Below, one piece after another: positions 18,340-27,492 of a stretch of DNA of 64,000 bases. The position numbers and the translations under genes are program-made. The notes beneath the pieces were generated by a model. That model searched no databases and was not told the origin of the DNA. It saw only the letters and a list, made by a program, of their open reading frames with translations. How positions within the stretch are numbered: the stretch's first letter is position 1; every line of letters starts with the position of its first letter. Origin of the DNA: Loktanella sp. Alg231-35 (lineage in GTDB: Bacteria > Pseudomonadota > Alphaproteobacteria > Rhodobacterales > Rhodobacteraceae); assembly GCF_900143545.1 (NCBI RefSeq), contig NZ_FREV01000002.1:186018-250017 (forward strand), read 5' to 3'.

Positions 18340-19266
18340 ATGTCCACAATCGTATCTGTCCAAAATCTGCGCAAGGCATACGCCGGTGGGTTTGAGGCGC
18401 TCAAGTCAGTCAACCTTGATATCGAGGAGGGTGAAATCCTCGCTCTGCTGGGGCCAAATGGTGCGGGCAAAACGACATTGATCTCAACCATCTGCGGGAT
18501 CACATTGCCCACGTCGGGTAGCATCACCGTAGGCGGGCATGACACGATCACTGATTTTCGCGCGGCCCGCGCGCTGATCGGGTTGGTCCCACAAGAGATC
18601 AACCTTGAACCGTTTGAGACGGTGATGAACACCGTCAGCTTTTCGCGCGGACTGTTTGGCAAGTCGCGCGACGATGCCTTTGTTGAGAAACTGTTGGGGC
18701 AGCTTTCGTTGGCCGATAAGAAGAACAACAAGGTCATGACGCTGTCGGGCGGTATGAAACGCCGGGTGCTGATCGCCAAAGCGCTGGCCCATGAACCGCG
18801 AGTGCTGTTCCTTGATGAACCGACCGCTGGTGTGGACGTCGAGTTGCGTAAAGACATGTGGGACGTGGTGGCGGACCTGAAGGCCTCTGGCGTCACGATC
18901 ATCCTGACGACCCACTATATCGAAGAGGCGGAAGCCATCGCTGATCGCGTTGGCGTTATCAACAAGGGTGAGATTCTGTTGGTACAGGACAAAGCAGACC
19001 TGATGGCGCAGATGGGCAAGAAGCAGTTGCGCATCGAGCTGGCCACACCTGCCGCCGAAATCCCGGCGGCACTTGGCAACTACGATCTTGTCCGCGCTGA
19101 AGATGGCCTGAGCATCACCTATTCCTACGACAGCACCGGCGAGCGGACCGGGATCACAACGCTGCTGAATGATTTGCAAAAGGCGGGGTTGCAGATGACA
19201 GACATCCAGACCCAACAAAGCAGCCTTGAGGATATCTTTGTCGGCCTCGTAAAGGAAACAGCATGA
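18340..19266 (+). CDS. ABC-2 type exporter, ATP-binding protein (YadG-like)
   Basis: A 308-residue ABC ATPase with Walker [10 protein letters not shown] near residue 37, signature LSGGMKRR, Walker [13 protein letters not shown], and the H-loop TTHYIEEAE. Length and the C-terminal LEDIFVGLV segment match the YadG group of ABC-2 exporters. It drives the permease encoded next, whose ATG overlaps this gene's stop by four bases (19263-19266). AAAGG lies ahead of the start at 18340. The substrate of YadGH-type exporters is not established. Confidence 0.92.
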   Translation: MSTIVSVQNLRKAYAGGFEALKSVNLDIEEGEILALLGPNGAGKTTLISTICGITLPTSGSITVGGHDTITDFRAARALIGLVPQEINLEPFETVMNTVSFSRGLFGKSRDDAFVEKLLGQLSLADKKNNKVMTLSGGMKRRVLIAKALAHEPRVLFLDEPTAGVDVELRKDMWDVVADLKASGVTIILTTHYIEEAEAIADRVGVINKGEILLVQDKADLMAQMGKKQLRIELATPAAEIPAALGNYDLVRAEDGLSITYSYDSTGERTGITTLLNDLQKAGLQMTDIQTQQSSLEDIFVGLVKETA

Positions 19267-20024
19267 ACCTGAACGCCGTCCTGACCATCTATGTCTTCGA
19301 GATGAAGCGCTTCTTCCGCACCCTGACGCAAAGCTTTATCTCGCCTGTACTGTCGACCTCGCTCTACTTTGTCGTCTTCGGCGCCGCCATCGGCAGCCGC
19401 ATCGAAACGGTTGAAGACGTCAGCTATGGCGCGTTCATTGTGCCGGGGTTGATCATGCTGTCTGTGATGACGCAGGCAACCGCGAACGCAAGCTTTGGCA
19501 TCTACTTCCCAAAATTCATCGGGACGATCTATGAGTTGCTGTCGGCACCTGTCAGCTTTCTTGAGATTGTCGCAGGTTACGTTGGTGCAGCTGCGACCAA
19601 GGCGCTGTTCATCGGGGTGATCATTCTTGTGACGGCTTTCTTCTTTGTCGATATCCAGATTGCGCACCCGTTGGCGATGATTGCATTCCTCGTGCTGACC
19701 TGTGTCAGCTTTGCCCTACTGGGCTTTATCATCGGCATCTGGGCGGGCAATTTCGAACAACTACAACTGATCCCATTGCTGGTGATCACACCGCTCGTTT
19801 TCCTGGGTGGGTCGTTTTATTCGATCACCATGTTGCCTCCGATCTGGCAGAAGGTGACGCTGTTCAATCCGGTGGTTTATCTGATCAGCGGGTTCCGCTG
19901 GTCGTTCTTCGGCACTGCTGATGTCAGCATAGGTGTCTCACTCTTAGCCATTGCGCTGTTTACCGGCGCGTGCCTTGCCTTCATCTGGTGGATTTTCCGT
20001 ACCGGCTGGCGGATCAGGCAGTGA
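19263..20024 (+). CDS. ABC-2 type exporter, permease (YadH-like)
   Basis: A 253-residue inner-membrane protein with about six hydrophobic segments, including [29 protein letters not shown] and [15 protein letters not shown], typical of ABC-2 permeases. The [12 protein letters not shown] motif before the last helices is characteristic of the family. It partners the preceding ATPase, to which it is coupled by ATGA overlap. Length agrees with YadH (about 256 residues). Confidence 0.92.
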   Translation: MNLNAVLTIYVFEMKRFFRTLTQSFISPVLSTSLYFVVFGAAIGSRIETVEDVSYGAFIVPGLIMLSVMTQATANASFGIYFPKFIGTIYELLSAPVSFLEIVAGYVGAAATKALFIGVIILVTAFFFVDIQIAHPLAMIAFLVLTCVSFALLGFIIGIWAGNFEQLQLIPLLVITPLVFLGGSFYSITMLPPIWQKVTLFNPVVYLISGFRWSFFGTADVSIGVSLLAIALFTGACLAFIWWIFRTGWRIRQ

Positions 20025-20062
20025 GACTTGTGCGGGAACAATGAAAGTCTAAATACTCAGAT

Positions 20063-20857
20063 ATGAAAAGATTTATCCCCTTCATGAAATCAGATCCTTT
20101 TGTCGCCGTCATTCGGCTGCAGGGGGCTATCGCCAATTCCGGACGCGGGCTGGACAATCCCAGCCTTGGACCGGTCATTGAAAAAGCCTTCTCCAAGGGC
20201 AAACCCTCTGCCGTCGCGCTTGAGATCAACTGCCCCGGTGGTTCGCCAGTGCAGTCGTCGCTGATCGCCTCGCGTATCCGGCGGCTGGCGGATGAGAAAA
20301 AGATCCCGGTCTTCGCCTTTGTCGAAGATGTCGCGGCCTCTGGTGGCTATTGGCTGGCCTGTGCTGCGGATGAGATTTTCATCGACAGCTGTTCCATCAC
20401 GGGTTCAATCGGTGTGATCAGTGCGGGTTTCGGCGCGCAGGACGCGATTGAAAAACTCGGTGTGCAGCGCCGGGTGCATACCGCTGGCAAATCGAAGTCG
20501 ATGATGGATCCGTTCAAACCCGAAAAGCCTGCGGATGTGAAAAAACTCAAAGGCTGGCTGGAAGACCTGCACGCGACCTTCATCGACTATGTGAAATCGC
20601 GGCGCGGAACAAAGCTGTCTGACAATCCTGACCTGTTCACCGGCGAAGTCTATATCGGTCAGAAGGGAATTGATGAGGGGCTTGTTGACGGTATCGGCCA
20701 CTTGGCGCCCGTGATGAAAGACCGCTTTGGCGACAAAGTGCAATTCCGCCGCTACGGTCAGAAAAAACCCCTGCTGGCTTGTTTCGGCGCGCAGATTGTG
20801 GATGATGCCGTCGCGGGCATCGAAGAACGCGCAGCTTTTGCGAGGTTCGGTCTTTGA
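20063..20857 (+). CDS. S49 family signal peptide peptidase (SppA-like)
   Basis: A 264-residue short-form SppA protease of the ClpP/crotonase fold that would digest signal peptides or other membrane-linked peptides. The nucleophile is Ser93 in AASGGYW, and the general base is the lysine of AGKSKS (residues 142-146). The substrate-groove segment NCPGGSPVQSS is present. The long form's second domain is absent, as usual for this type. There is no strong transmembrane segment. It overlaps the following small gene by four bases, giving a run of coupled genes through the SDR. Confidence 0.88.
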   Translation: MKRFIPFMKSDPFVAVIRLQGAIANSGRGLDNPSLGPVIEKAFSKGKPSAVALEINCPGGSPVQSSLIASRIRRLADEKKIPVFAFVEDVAASGGYWLACAADEIFIDSCSITGSIGVISAGFGAQDAIEKLGVQRRVHTAGKSKSMMDPFKPEKPADVKKLKGWLEDLHATFIDYVKSRRGTKLSDNPDLFTGEVYIGQKGIDEGLVDGIGHLAPVMKDRFGDKVQFRRYGQKKPLLACFGAQIVDDAVAGIEERAAFARFGL

Positions 20858-21021
20858 TCATCAAAGCCATCTTTTTCTTTCTGGCTTTCATGCTGGTGCT
20901 GGCGATGTTCGGCAAATGGCGGTTTCCGGGTCAAGAACGTCTGGCGCAGGCCAAATGCCCCAAATGCCTGCGCTATCGCATCGGCAAAGGACCATGCCAA
21001 TGCGAGAAACCTCGCAAATGA
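20854..21021 (+). CDS. Small membrane protein with zinc-ribbon-like cysteines
   Basis: A 55-residue product from a TTG start that overlaps the S49 peptidase stop. It begins MIIKAIFFFLAFMLVLAMFG, one membrane helix, followed by KWRFPGQ and a cytoplasmic CPKC...CQC cysteine set like a minimal zinc ribbon. The stop overlaps the start of the SDR gene (ATGA at 21018-21021), so it fits exactly between two genes with coupled translation at both ends, strong evidence that it is real. The family is not named to my knowledge; function unknown. Confidence 0.75.
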   Translation: MIIKAIFFFLAFMLVLAMFGKWRFPGQERLAQAKCPKCLRYRIGKGPCQCEKPRK

Positions 21022-21794
21022 GGGCGCTGGTGACAGGTGCAGGCGCGCGGCTTGGTCAGGCGATGGCGCTCTATCTGGGGCAACGCGGTTATGATGTGGC
21101 TATACACTACGCAGGTTCTGAGGCAGGCGCGCGGGATACTGTGGCTGGGCTCGAAGCGTTGGGTCGTTCCGGCGTCGCCTTGCAGGCGGACCTGTTGGAC
21201 GAAGATGCTACTCAGGCTTTGGTCGACAGTGCGGCAGATGCGCTGGGCGGTCCGCTGACATGTTTGGTGAACAACGCGTCAATCTTTGAATATGACAGCC
21301 TTGAGAGCGCCAGTCGCCAAAGCTGGGACCGGCATATGGAATCCAATCTGCGCGCGCCTTTCGTCCTGACGCAGAATTTTGCAGCACAAGTGCCTGATCC
21401 GGTGATTGATGACATGGGCGAGCCGGTGGCGCAGGGGCTCATCGTCAACATGCTGGATCAGCGCATCCACAAACTGACCCCCGAATTCATGAGCTACACC
21501 ATCGCCAAGATGGGTCTCTGGACGATGACCCGCACAACGGCACAGGCGTTGGCGCCAAAGGTCCGGGTCAATGGTATCGGGCCGGGGCCAACCTTGCAGG
21601 GCCACAGACAAAGCAAGAGTCACTTTGACAGACAGCGGGCTGCAACGATCCTCAAGCGCGGTGCAAACCCTGCGGATATCACCGCAGCCTTGGGATACTT
21701 CCTTGATGCACCCGGTGTGACAGGTCAAATGCTGGCCGTTGATGGCGGTCAACACCTCGCATGGGAGACCCCGGATGTCCTTGGCGTGGAGTAG
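21018..21794 (+). CDS. Short-chain dehydrogenase, pteridine reductase/FolM-like
   Basis: A 258-residue SDR. The cofactor loop reads TGAGARLG, with the Arg seen in pteridine and dihydromonapterin reductases (TGxxxRxG) in place of the usual TGxxxGxG. The catalytic Tyr-Lys pair is in SYTIAKMGLWTMTR, followed by VRVNGIGPGPTL. It would reduce a pterin or dihydrofolate with NADPH; this is inferred from the loop. The start at 21018 is set by the ATGA overlap with the small zinc-ribbon gene; a longer frame reaching back to 20727 is an overlap artefact. Confidence 0.85.
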   Translation: MRALVTGAGARLGQAMALYLGQRGYDVAIHYAGSEAGARDTVAGLEALGRSGVALQADLLDEDATQALVDSAADALGGPLTCLVNNASIFEYDSLESASRQSWDRHMESNLRAPFVLTQNFAAQVPDPVIDDMGEPVAQGLIVNMLDQRIHKLTPEFMSYTIAKMGLWTMTRTTAQALAPKVRVNGIGPGPTLQGHRQSKSHFDRQRAATILKRGANPADITAALGYFLDAPGVTGQMLAVDGGQHLAWETPDVLGVE

Positions 21795-22079
21795 CAGCCG
21801 CAGCAAGTTGTACACGGCCTAGCTCATGCATTCACGAAACTGTCACAAAGCGCCTATTTTTCAATGCTTTAAGCATATATCAATAAAAATATTGTTGATT
21901 ATCAATTATTTACAAAACTGCCTATTTTTTAGGCAATTCGTGGAAACCTGCCAAATACAACGGAAAAATCACGCTCGTGGGGATTTGCCCACGGAGTTAT
22001 CCACAGAAACCGTGGATGCCTTTTCTCTTGTCCTAGCCGCGTTACCATTGCAGCCAATGAAGAATCACAGAAAAATCTC
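21795..22079. other. AT-rich intergenic region with a perfect DnaA box
   Basis: This gap differs strongly from its surroundings: 21860-21940 is very AT-rich, then a perfect DnaA-box consensus TTATCCACA lies at 21997-22005, flanked by inverted repeats (CGTGGG / CCCACG around 21977-21994 and ATCCAC / GTGGAT around 21999-22017). TGCCTA / TAGGCA (21919-21935) forms a small hairpin with a T-rich loop. It must also hold the uvrC promoter. I found only one perfect box, so an origin of replication is not established; a DnaA-controlled uvrC promoter is an alternative. Confidence 0.4.
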
Positions 22080-23948
22080 ATGACAGTCTCGCAAACCCCA
22101 CCAACCAAGTCTGGATACGACGTGATCCAGGGATACTTGCGGACGCTGGACGCGTCGCCGGGTGTTTACCGGATGCTCGATGCGGATAGTCGTGTGCTCT
22201 ACGTTGGTAAGGCGCGAAACCTCAAGGCGCGCGTGTCGAACTATGCGCGCCCTGGCCAGCATTCGCCGCGGATTACACGGATGATCCGCGAAACTGCCAG
22301 TATGATGTTCCTGACTACCCGGACCGAGACAGAGGCGCTGTTGCTTGAACAGAACCTGATCAAACAACTCAAACCGCGTTACAACGTCCTGCTGCGCGAC
22401 GACAAATCATTCCCCAATATTCTGGTCACCAAGGATCACTCCTTTCCGATGATCAAGAAGCATCGCGGCGCAAAGAAGCAGAAGGGCGATTACTACGGCC
22501 CCTTTGCTGGGGCGGGCGCGGTCAACCGCACGCTGAACCAGTTGCAGCGTGTGTTTCTGCTGCGCAACTGCACTGACAGCGATTTTGAAACGCGGACGCG
22601 ACCATGTCTGCAATATCAGATCAAGCGGTGCTCTGGTCCTTGCTGCGGGTTGATCTCGGCGGAGGACTACGCAGCCTCTGTGCAGGACGCGCAGAAATTC
22701 CTGCAAGGCCGGACCAAAGGTATTCAGGAAGCGCTCGCCAATCAGATGCAGGCCGCAAGCGCCGAGATGGAGTTCGAGCGTGCCGCTGCCCTGCGCGATC
22801 GGATCAAGGCGCTGACGCAGGTGCAATCGGCGCAAGGCATCAATCCGCAAAGCACGCCAGAGGCTGATGTGATTGCCCTGCATACCGACGGTGGCCAAGC
22901 GTGCGTGCAGGTATTCTTTATCCGCGCCAACCAGAACTGGGGCAACCACGACTACTATCCGCGTATCTCGGGTGACGAAGATGCGTCCGAGGTGATGGAA
23001 GCCTTCGTTGGCCAGTTCTATTCCAACCGCGAGCCGCCAAAGATGCTGATCTTGTCGCATGGTTTGGACAATGACGATCTGATGGCGCAGGCCTTGGCTG
23101 AAAAGGCCGCGCGCAAGGTCGAGATCATCGTGCCCCAACGTGGTGAAAAGGCGGAGCTGGTCCATTCCGCCCTGCGCAACGCTCGCGAAAGCCTTGCGCG
23201 TAAGATGTCGGAAACGGCCACCCAAGCGCGGTTGCTCAAGGGTGTGGGAGAGGCGTTTGAACTGGACGAGGTGCCGCAGCGGATCGAGGTCTATGACAAC
23301 TCGCACATTCAAGGCGCCCATGCCGTTGGGGCCATGGTTGTGGCCGGGCCTGATGGTTTCGACAAAAACCAGTACCGCAAGTTCAATATCAAGGACGCAA
23401 CCCTTACCCCCGGCGATGACTTTGGCATGATGAAAGAGGTCCTGACCCGCCGCTTCCAACGCCTGCTGAAAGAAGACCCCGAGCGCACGCAAGGCACATG
23501 GCCTGATCTGCTGCTGATTGATGGGGGGCAAGGGCAGGTGAGTGCTGTGCGCGAAATCATGGACGATCTTGGCGTCAGCGATATCCCAATGGTTGGCGTG
23601 GCCAAGGGCGAAGACCGCGACGCAGGCAAAGAAGAGTTCCACCGCACGGGCAAGCCGGTGATGGCGCTGCGGCACAACGACCCTGTGCTCTATTTCATCC
23701 AGCGGATGCGGGACGAGGTCCACCGCTTTGCCATTGGCACGCACCGGGCCAAACGATCTAAGGCTATTGGCGCAACACCTCTGGATGATGTGCCTGGCGT
23801 CGGGGCCACCCGCAAACGCGCGCTATTGGCGCATTTCGGTTCCGCCAAAGCTGTCGCGCGGGCAAATCTGGCAGATCTCAAAGCAGTGGACGGCGTGTCA
23901 GCGAAGCTGGCGCAAACGGTCTATGATTTCTTTCACGAGAATGGGTAG
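22080..23948 (+). CDS. uvrC: Excinuclease ABC subunit C
   Basis: The dual-incision nuclease of nucleotide excision repair, 622 residues. The GIY-YIG nuclease domain opens with [20 protein letters not shown], the UVR UvrB-binding motif lies near residues 215-250 ([14 protein letters not shown]), the RNase H-like nuclease domain includes [20 protein letters not shown] and LLIDGGQGQ, and helix-hairpin-helix repeats end the protein. Length is normal. Its last codons are unusual: a close copy of the final 38 bases occurs again 1.3 kb downstream (25219-25255), showing that DNA was inserted at the gene's 3' end and supplied or duplicated the tail. Confidence 0.97.
   Translation: MTVSQTPPTKSGYDVIQGYLRTLDASPGVYRMLDADSRVLYVGKARNLKARVSNYARPGQHSPRITRMIRETASMMFLTTRTETEALLLEQNLIKQLKPRYNVLLRDDKSFPNILVTKDHSFPMIKKHRGAKKQKGDYYGPFAGAGAVNRTLNQLQRVFLLRNCTDSDFETRTRPCLQYQIKRCSGPCCGLISAEDYAASVQDAQKFLQGRTKGIQEALANQMQAASAEMEFERAAALRDRIKALTQVQSAQGINPQSTPEADVIALHTDGGQACVQVFFIRANQNWGNHDYYPRISGDEDASEVMEAFVGQFYSNREPPKMLILSHGLDNDDLMAQALAEKAARKVEIIVPQRGEKAELVHSALRNARESLARKMSETATQARLLKGVGEAFELDEVPQRIEVYDNSHIQGAHAVGAMVVAGPDGFDKNQYRKFNIKDATLTPGDDFGMMKEVLTRRFQRLLKEDPERTQGTWPDLLLIDGGQGQVSAVREIMDDLGVSDIPMVGVAKGEDRDAGKEEFHRTGKPVMALRHNDPVLYFIQRMRDEVHRFAIGTHRAKRSKAIGATPLDDVPGVGATRKRALLAHFGSAKAVARANLADLKAVDGVSAKLAQTVYDFFHENG
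23907..23944 (+). repeat. uvrC 3'-end repeat, copy within uvrC
   Basis: This 38-base stretch encodes the last residues of UvrC ([12 protein letters not shown]). A copy with one base deleted and two substitutions lies at 25219-25255. The two flank the ATP-grasp-like gene and mark its insertion. Confidence 0.7.
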
Positions 23949-23962
23949 CCTGGGCACCCCGG

Positions 23963-25047
23963 TCAGCGCCTCGGGTCTGCATCTAGCCTACGATTCCTTT
24001 TCTGCGCAGTGTCAATCATTTGCAGAAATGGGCCGACACTCCGTCGGGCAATATCTTCAACTTCCTTGAACCCGGCCAAGAACTCCAGATCGTCAATAAC
24101 CTCGTCCATCAAATTCCGATAGGCCAAATTGTTAAACTTAAAGCCTGTTTCGGCCATGAAGATTTCCCCGGAATTTGTGTCCAGTAGTATGTCATGAGAA
24201 TAGAATCCGGGGCCAATCGCCGCGACCACGCCATCCGCAATATTCTGCAGTCGGTCCATGTTTTGTATAACAAATCGCCGAAAAAAGTCATTCAGAAGGT
24301 GACTATCTACTGGGGTGTTTTTGCTATGAACACATGGGCTGCCTTCCGACACAGGCCGCGCTCTCATCACTGTATGTGTAATGGTTGCGCCGACGCACAT
24401 CAAACGAACAGAGATGTAGTACTGCTCACCTTCATATTCGGCGCGTGTGTCGATCAGGCTGGTGTTATATCGGTCGGGGCTAAGGTCCGCGCCAGTTGAT
24501 ACCGTGTAGACGGCCGCACCGGAATCATTGTTGTCATTGGAAAAGACAGCTTCGGTTGCGGTACTTGTTTCAAACAGCTTTGGCATCGGCACGTTGCGTT
24601 CGGAAAAAAACGCGTTGGCACGACGCTTGTCGCTGATAATCCGGCCTATTTCTGGGGGATGGCAGACAAGATCCGCCATATCAAGGATATCATCCAATCC
24701 CGGCTGTTCTGGAATGAATCCAACCTCGCGATAGATCATAACAACGATAGACTTTTGCGCGTTTTGGATTGCCCTTTGCAGCGCGCTGGGCGTTGTCACA
24801 AACACGGTTCCATACCCATGGTCCCGAAGGCCATCGCAGAATGTCGGCAAAAAGCGGTAAGCCGTGACCTTTCCACCATGCGCGAACTTGTTTTTTGAAA
24901 GGCCAGCGAAGATTACAGTGGCCGTAGGTGTCTCCGGCTGCGGCGTGCTTATCAGCGCCTCAAGTTGCTTAGCTTCGACAAGGCGCTTTGCTCGTTTGCG
25001 TATCTTTGCGCCGATCTTGTTGGTTTTTTGCGGATGAATTTCAGCAT
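23963..25047 (-). CDS. ATP-grasp-like protein, apparent frameshift near the start
   Basis: A protein of about 360 residues. ATP-grasp features are SDKRRANAFFSERNVPMPKLF (lid/adenine-binding entry), GEQYYISVRLM and the metal-binding end FYSHDILLDTN then MAETGFKFN. Such enzymes ligate carboxylates to amines or similar; the substrate here is unknown. The frame is open from the stop at 23963 to 25048 but has no ATG or GTG; the first usual start is a TTG at 24850, which would cut off clearly protein-like sequence (TVIFAGLSKNKFAHGGK). A good ATG at 25047 (MLKFIRKK) is joined to this frame if one base is added to the T6 run at 25024-25029. The gene may be broken, slip-decoded or mis-sequenced. Inserted between uvrC and its duplicated tail. 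Confidence 0.55.
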
Positions 25048-25218
25048 TTCAGATTTCTTTTCACAGTCGAATCAATTTTGTAATCGCACATTGCAGTTCA
25101 GAACCGCTGTCCGATTATAGCGCTCGTGCGCTATTCAACCACCCAATTCTAGTACGAGATGGGTAGCGATGCTTGAGTGCGACGGACGTCCGCAGACGCA
25201 GGGCGAAGTCAGAAATTT

Positions 25219-25255
25219 CTGGCGCAAACGTCTGTGACTTCTTTCACGAGAATGG
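25219..25255 (+). repeat. Relic of a uvrC 3' end
   Basis: Near copy of 23907-23944 (35 matched positions, one gap). If the missing G is restored it reads to the end of UvrC and a TGA at 25257-25259, so it is a decayed original uvrC terminus left after insertion of the intervening 1.27 kb. The bases between 25050 and 25218 hold no gene I recognise. Confidence 0.65.
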
Positions 25256-25308
25256 TTGACACCATAGCGACCTGACCGCCTACTTGGCGGCATTTCAGGG
25301 GGCATACC

Positions 25309-26067
25309 GTGATAAATCTCAAGCTACGCTTAAACGAAACGGACGCTCTGCTGTCGGCGCATGTTTGCACGATCCCATCGGCAACGGTGACACAAGCCTT
25401 GGCGGCCGCGGGTGCAGATGCAGTCATCATCGATATGGAGCATGGTGCGGTGGATTATGGCAGCGCCCATGCGATGATCGCCGCAACGCAAGGCACCAAT
25501 TGCGCGCCCATTGTCCGGGTTGCTGAGAATGATCCTGTTCAGGTTAAGCGGGTGCTTGATCTGGGCGCGCAGGGTATTTGCTTTCCGATGATCCGTACCG
25601 CGGATGACGCGCGCGCAGCTGTTGCGGCCTTGCGTTACCCACCTCTGGGCAACCGGGGATTCGGTCCTTTTGTTGCCCATTCCGGCGCAGGTGTCTCGCT
25701 GCTTGACTATAAGGATGCCGTTGACGGCACCCTGACCTGTATCCTTTTGGTCGAAACAGCAGATGCAATCGACAATATAGAAGAAATCGCAACCGTACCC
25801 GGCATTGATCTGCTGGTCCCTGCGCAATTCGATCTGTCAACAGATTTGGGCATCTCTGGTCAATTCGAGCACCCAGATTTTCAAGCAGCAATCGCCAAGG
25901 TCGAGAAGGCTGCGGCAAGCGCGGGCATCCCGCTGGGCAATGTGGCCCTGTCAGAGGCGCAGGCCGATGGGCTCATTGCGCGCGGCTATCGTGTGATCTG
26001 TGGATTTGATCTGTTGTGGCTCAAGGCAAAAACGGCCGAGGCGCAAGCGTGGCTTGGTAAGAAATGA
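25309..26067 (+). CDS. HpcH/HpaI-family aldolase
   Basis: A 252-residue class II pyruvate aldolase of the HpaI type, which cleaves or forms 4-hydroxy-2-oxo acids (or 2-keto-3-deoxy sugars) with a divalent metal. Family signs: DMEHGAVDYG, the CFPMIRTADDARAAVAALRYPPLGNRGFG block, metal-binding Glu in LLVETADAI and Asp in AQFDLSTDLG. Start is a GTG at 25309 preceded by AGGGGG. The usual GPSDLS is replaced by PAQFDLS, a conservative variation. Substrate cannot be told from sequence. Confidence 0.85.
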   Translation: MINLKLRLNETDALLSAHVCTIPSATVTQALAAAGADAVIIDMEHGAVDYGSAHAMIAATQGTNCAPIVRVAENDPVQVKRVLDLGAQGICFPMIRTADDARAAVAALRYPPLGNRGFGPFVAHSGAGVSLLDYKDAVDGTLTCILLVETADAIDNIEEIATVPGIDLLVPAQFDLSTDLGISGQFEHPDFQAAIAKVEKAAASAGIPLGNVALSEAQADGLIARGYRVICGFDLLWLKAKTAEAQAWLGKK

Positions 26068-26123
26068 TCCGGTGACCCGCATCGCGCTTTCCACTGCCGA
26101 CACAAGCCGTTAAACCTTCTGTC

Positions 26124-26792
26124 ATGACGCTGAATTTGCCCAATATCCTCACCATTCTGCGGTTGGCCGCAGCACCCGGTGTTGTTGTGATGTTTCTATA
26201 TTTTGCGCGGCCCTGGGCGGATTGGTTCGCGCTGGTGCTTTTCGTCGTCGCGGCTTTTACTGATTTCCTCGACGGCTATCTTGCACGAGCTTGGAAACAA
26301 GAAAGCAAACTGGGTGCGATGCTTGACCCGATTGCCGACAAGGCAATGGTCATTATTGCGCTGGTCGTCATCACCGGCTTTTCCGGCATGAACCCCTGGA
26401 TTCTGCTGCCGGCGACGTTGATTATTTTCCGCGAGGTCTTTGTTTCTGGCCTGCGCGAGTTTCTTGGCGATACCGCCGGGACGCTTAAGGTGACCAACCT
26501 TGCGAAATGGAAAACGACCGCACAGATGGTCGCGATCTCGATGCTTTTTGCGACTGGCGCGTTTGAGCATTACTTTGGCATGCAATCGCTCGCTATGACT
26601 TCGGAAATGGTCGAGGACGCAATTTCGGGCGAAGGCCCTGATGAGCTCGGCCTCTATTGGAAGTACCAGGGCATGGTTATCAGTTGGTGGGGCGGTATCA
26701 TCATGTTGTGGATCGCGGCCTTGCTCACTATCGTGACGGGCTGGGACTACTTCAGTAAATCGCGCCCTTACCTGACGGACAAACCGACATGA
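26124..26792 (+). CDS. pgsA: CDP-diacylglycerol--glycerol-3-phosphate 3-phosphatidyltransferase
   Basis: Makes phosphatidylglycerol phosphate from CDP-diacylglycerol in the inner membrane, the committed step to phosphatidylglycerol and cardiolipin. The 222-residue protein has the CDP-alcohol phosphotransferase signature at residues 47-72 (D47, D50-G51, A54-R55, G64, D68, D72) and several hydrophobic helices. It overlaps moaD by four bases; the uvrC-pgsA-moaD-moaE neighbourhood is common in Rhodobacteraceae. Confidence 0.95.
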   Translation: MTLNLPNILTILRLAAAPGVVVMFLYFARPWADWFALVLFVVAAFTDFLDGYLARAWKQESKLGAMLDPIADKAMVIIALVVITGFSGMNPWILLPATLIIFREVFVSGLREFLGDTAGTLKVTNLAKWKTTAQMVAISMLFATGAFEHYFGMQSLAMTSEMVEDAISGEGPDELGLYWKYQGMVISWWGGIIMLWIAALLTIVTGWDYFSKSRPYLTDKPT

Positions 26793-27034
26793 ATGTGATC
26801 TACTTTGCTTGGGTCCGGGAACGTATTGGCATTCCGCAAGAAACCGTGGAAACAGATGCCGTGACCGTCAAAGATCTGATAGCGGAACTGCGCGCCAGAG
26901 AGGCGCGCTATGACGCCGCGTTTTCCGACACAACCGCCCTGAGAGTAGCGCTGGATCAGGAACTATCGGATTTTGATGCCCCTCTCGCGGGTGTCCGCGA
27001 AGTTGCGTTCTTTCCACCGATGACAGGTGGCTAA
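26789..27034 (+). CDS. moaD: Molybdopterin synthase small subunit
   Basis: An 81-residue ubiquitin-like sulfur carrier ending in the required Gly-Gly (PPMTGG), which carries the thiocarboxylate used to make molybdopterin. Length is standard. The ATG overlaps pgsA by four bases and the TAA overlaps the moaE ATG by one, so it is translated with its partner subunit. Confidence 0.95.
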   Translation: MNVIYFAWVRERIGIPQETVETDAVTVKDLIAELRAREARYDAAFSDTTALRVALDQELSDFDAPLAGVREVAFFPPMTGG

Positions 27035-27474
27035 TGACAGTCCGTGTGCAGTCAGATCACTTTGATGCGGGTGCAGAGCTAAATTGCTTTGCCCAAGGAT
27101 GTGGCGACATCGGTGCGGTGGTCAGTTTCACAGGGGTGGTGCGCGACACGCAAGGCAACCTGCGCGAAATGCTGATCGAGCATTATCCCGGCATGACCGA
27201 AAAGGCGATCAAGACCATTGTGGACGAAGCCAAGAAGCGTTGGGATTTGGCCGATGTTCTAGTGATCCACCGCTACGGTCCGCTTGCAGTGGGCGCGCCA
27301 ATTATGATGGTGGCAACGGCAGCGGCGCATCGGGCGGCGGCCTTTGCTGCTGCGGATTTCCTGATGGACTACCTCAAATCCCGCGCGCCTTTCTGGAAAA
27401 AAGAAGTGACCGAGCAGGCCGAGACATGGGTCGCGGCTAAGGATGCTGACGAAGACGCGCTCAAGCGCTGGTAA
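27034..27474 (+). CDS. moaE: Molybdopterin synthase catalytic subunit
   Basis: The 146-residue large subunit of molybdopterin synthase, converting precursor Z (cPMP) with MoaD thiocarboxylate. Family blocks include GAVVSFTGVVRD, MLIEHYPGMTE, HRYGPLAVG and the lysine-bearing KSRAPFWKKEV of the active site. Directly follows moaD with TAATG overlap. Confidence 0.95.
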   Translation: MTVRVQSDHFDAGAELNCFAQGCGDIGAVVSFTGVVRDTQGNLREMLIEHYPGMTEKAIKTIVDEAKKRWDLADVLVIHRYGPLAVGAPIMMVATAAAHRAAAFAAADFLMDYLKSRAPFWKKEVTEQAETWVAAKDADEDALKRW

Positions 27475-27492
27475 GTTGCCCCGCGCCTTCGG

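Noticed and set aside
21795..22079. Chromosomal replication origin
   Set aside because: Only one perfect DnaA box was found and the neighbours are not typical origin genes; kept only as a finding to check.
21826..22083. 85-residue frame in the AT-rich gap before uvrC
   Set aside because: Runs through the AT-rich and DnaA-box segment, lacks a ribosome site and has non-protein-like composition.
22407..23744. 445-residue minus-strand open frame opposite uvrC
   Set aside because: Lies wholly within uvrC, whose frame has all family motifs; the opposite product resembles no protein I know.
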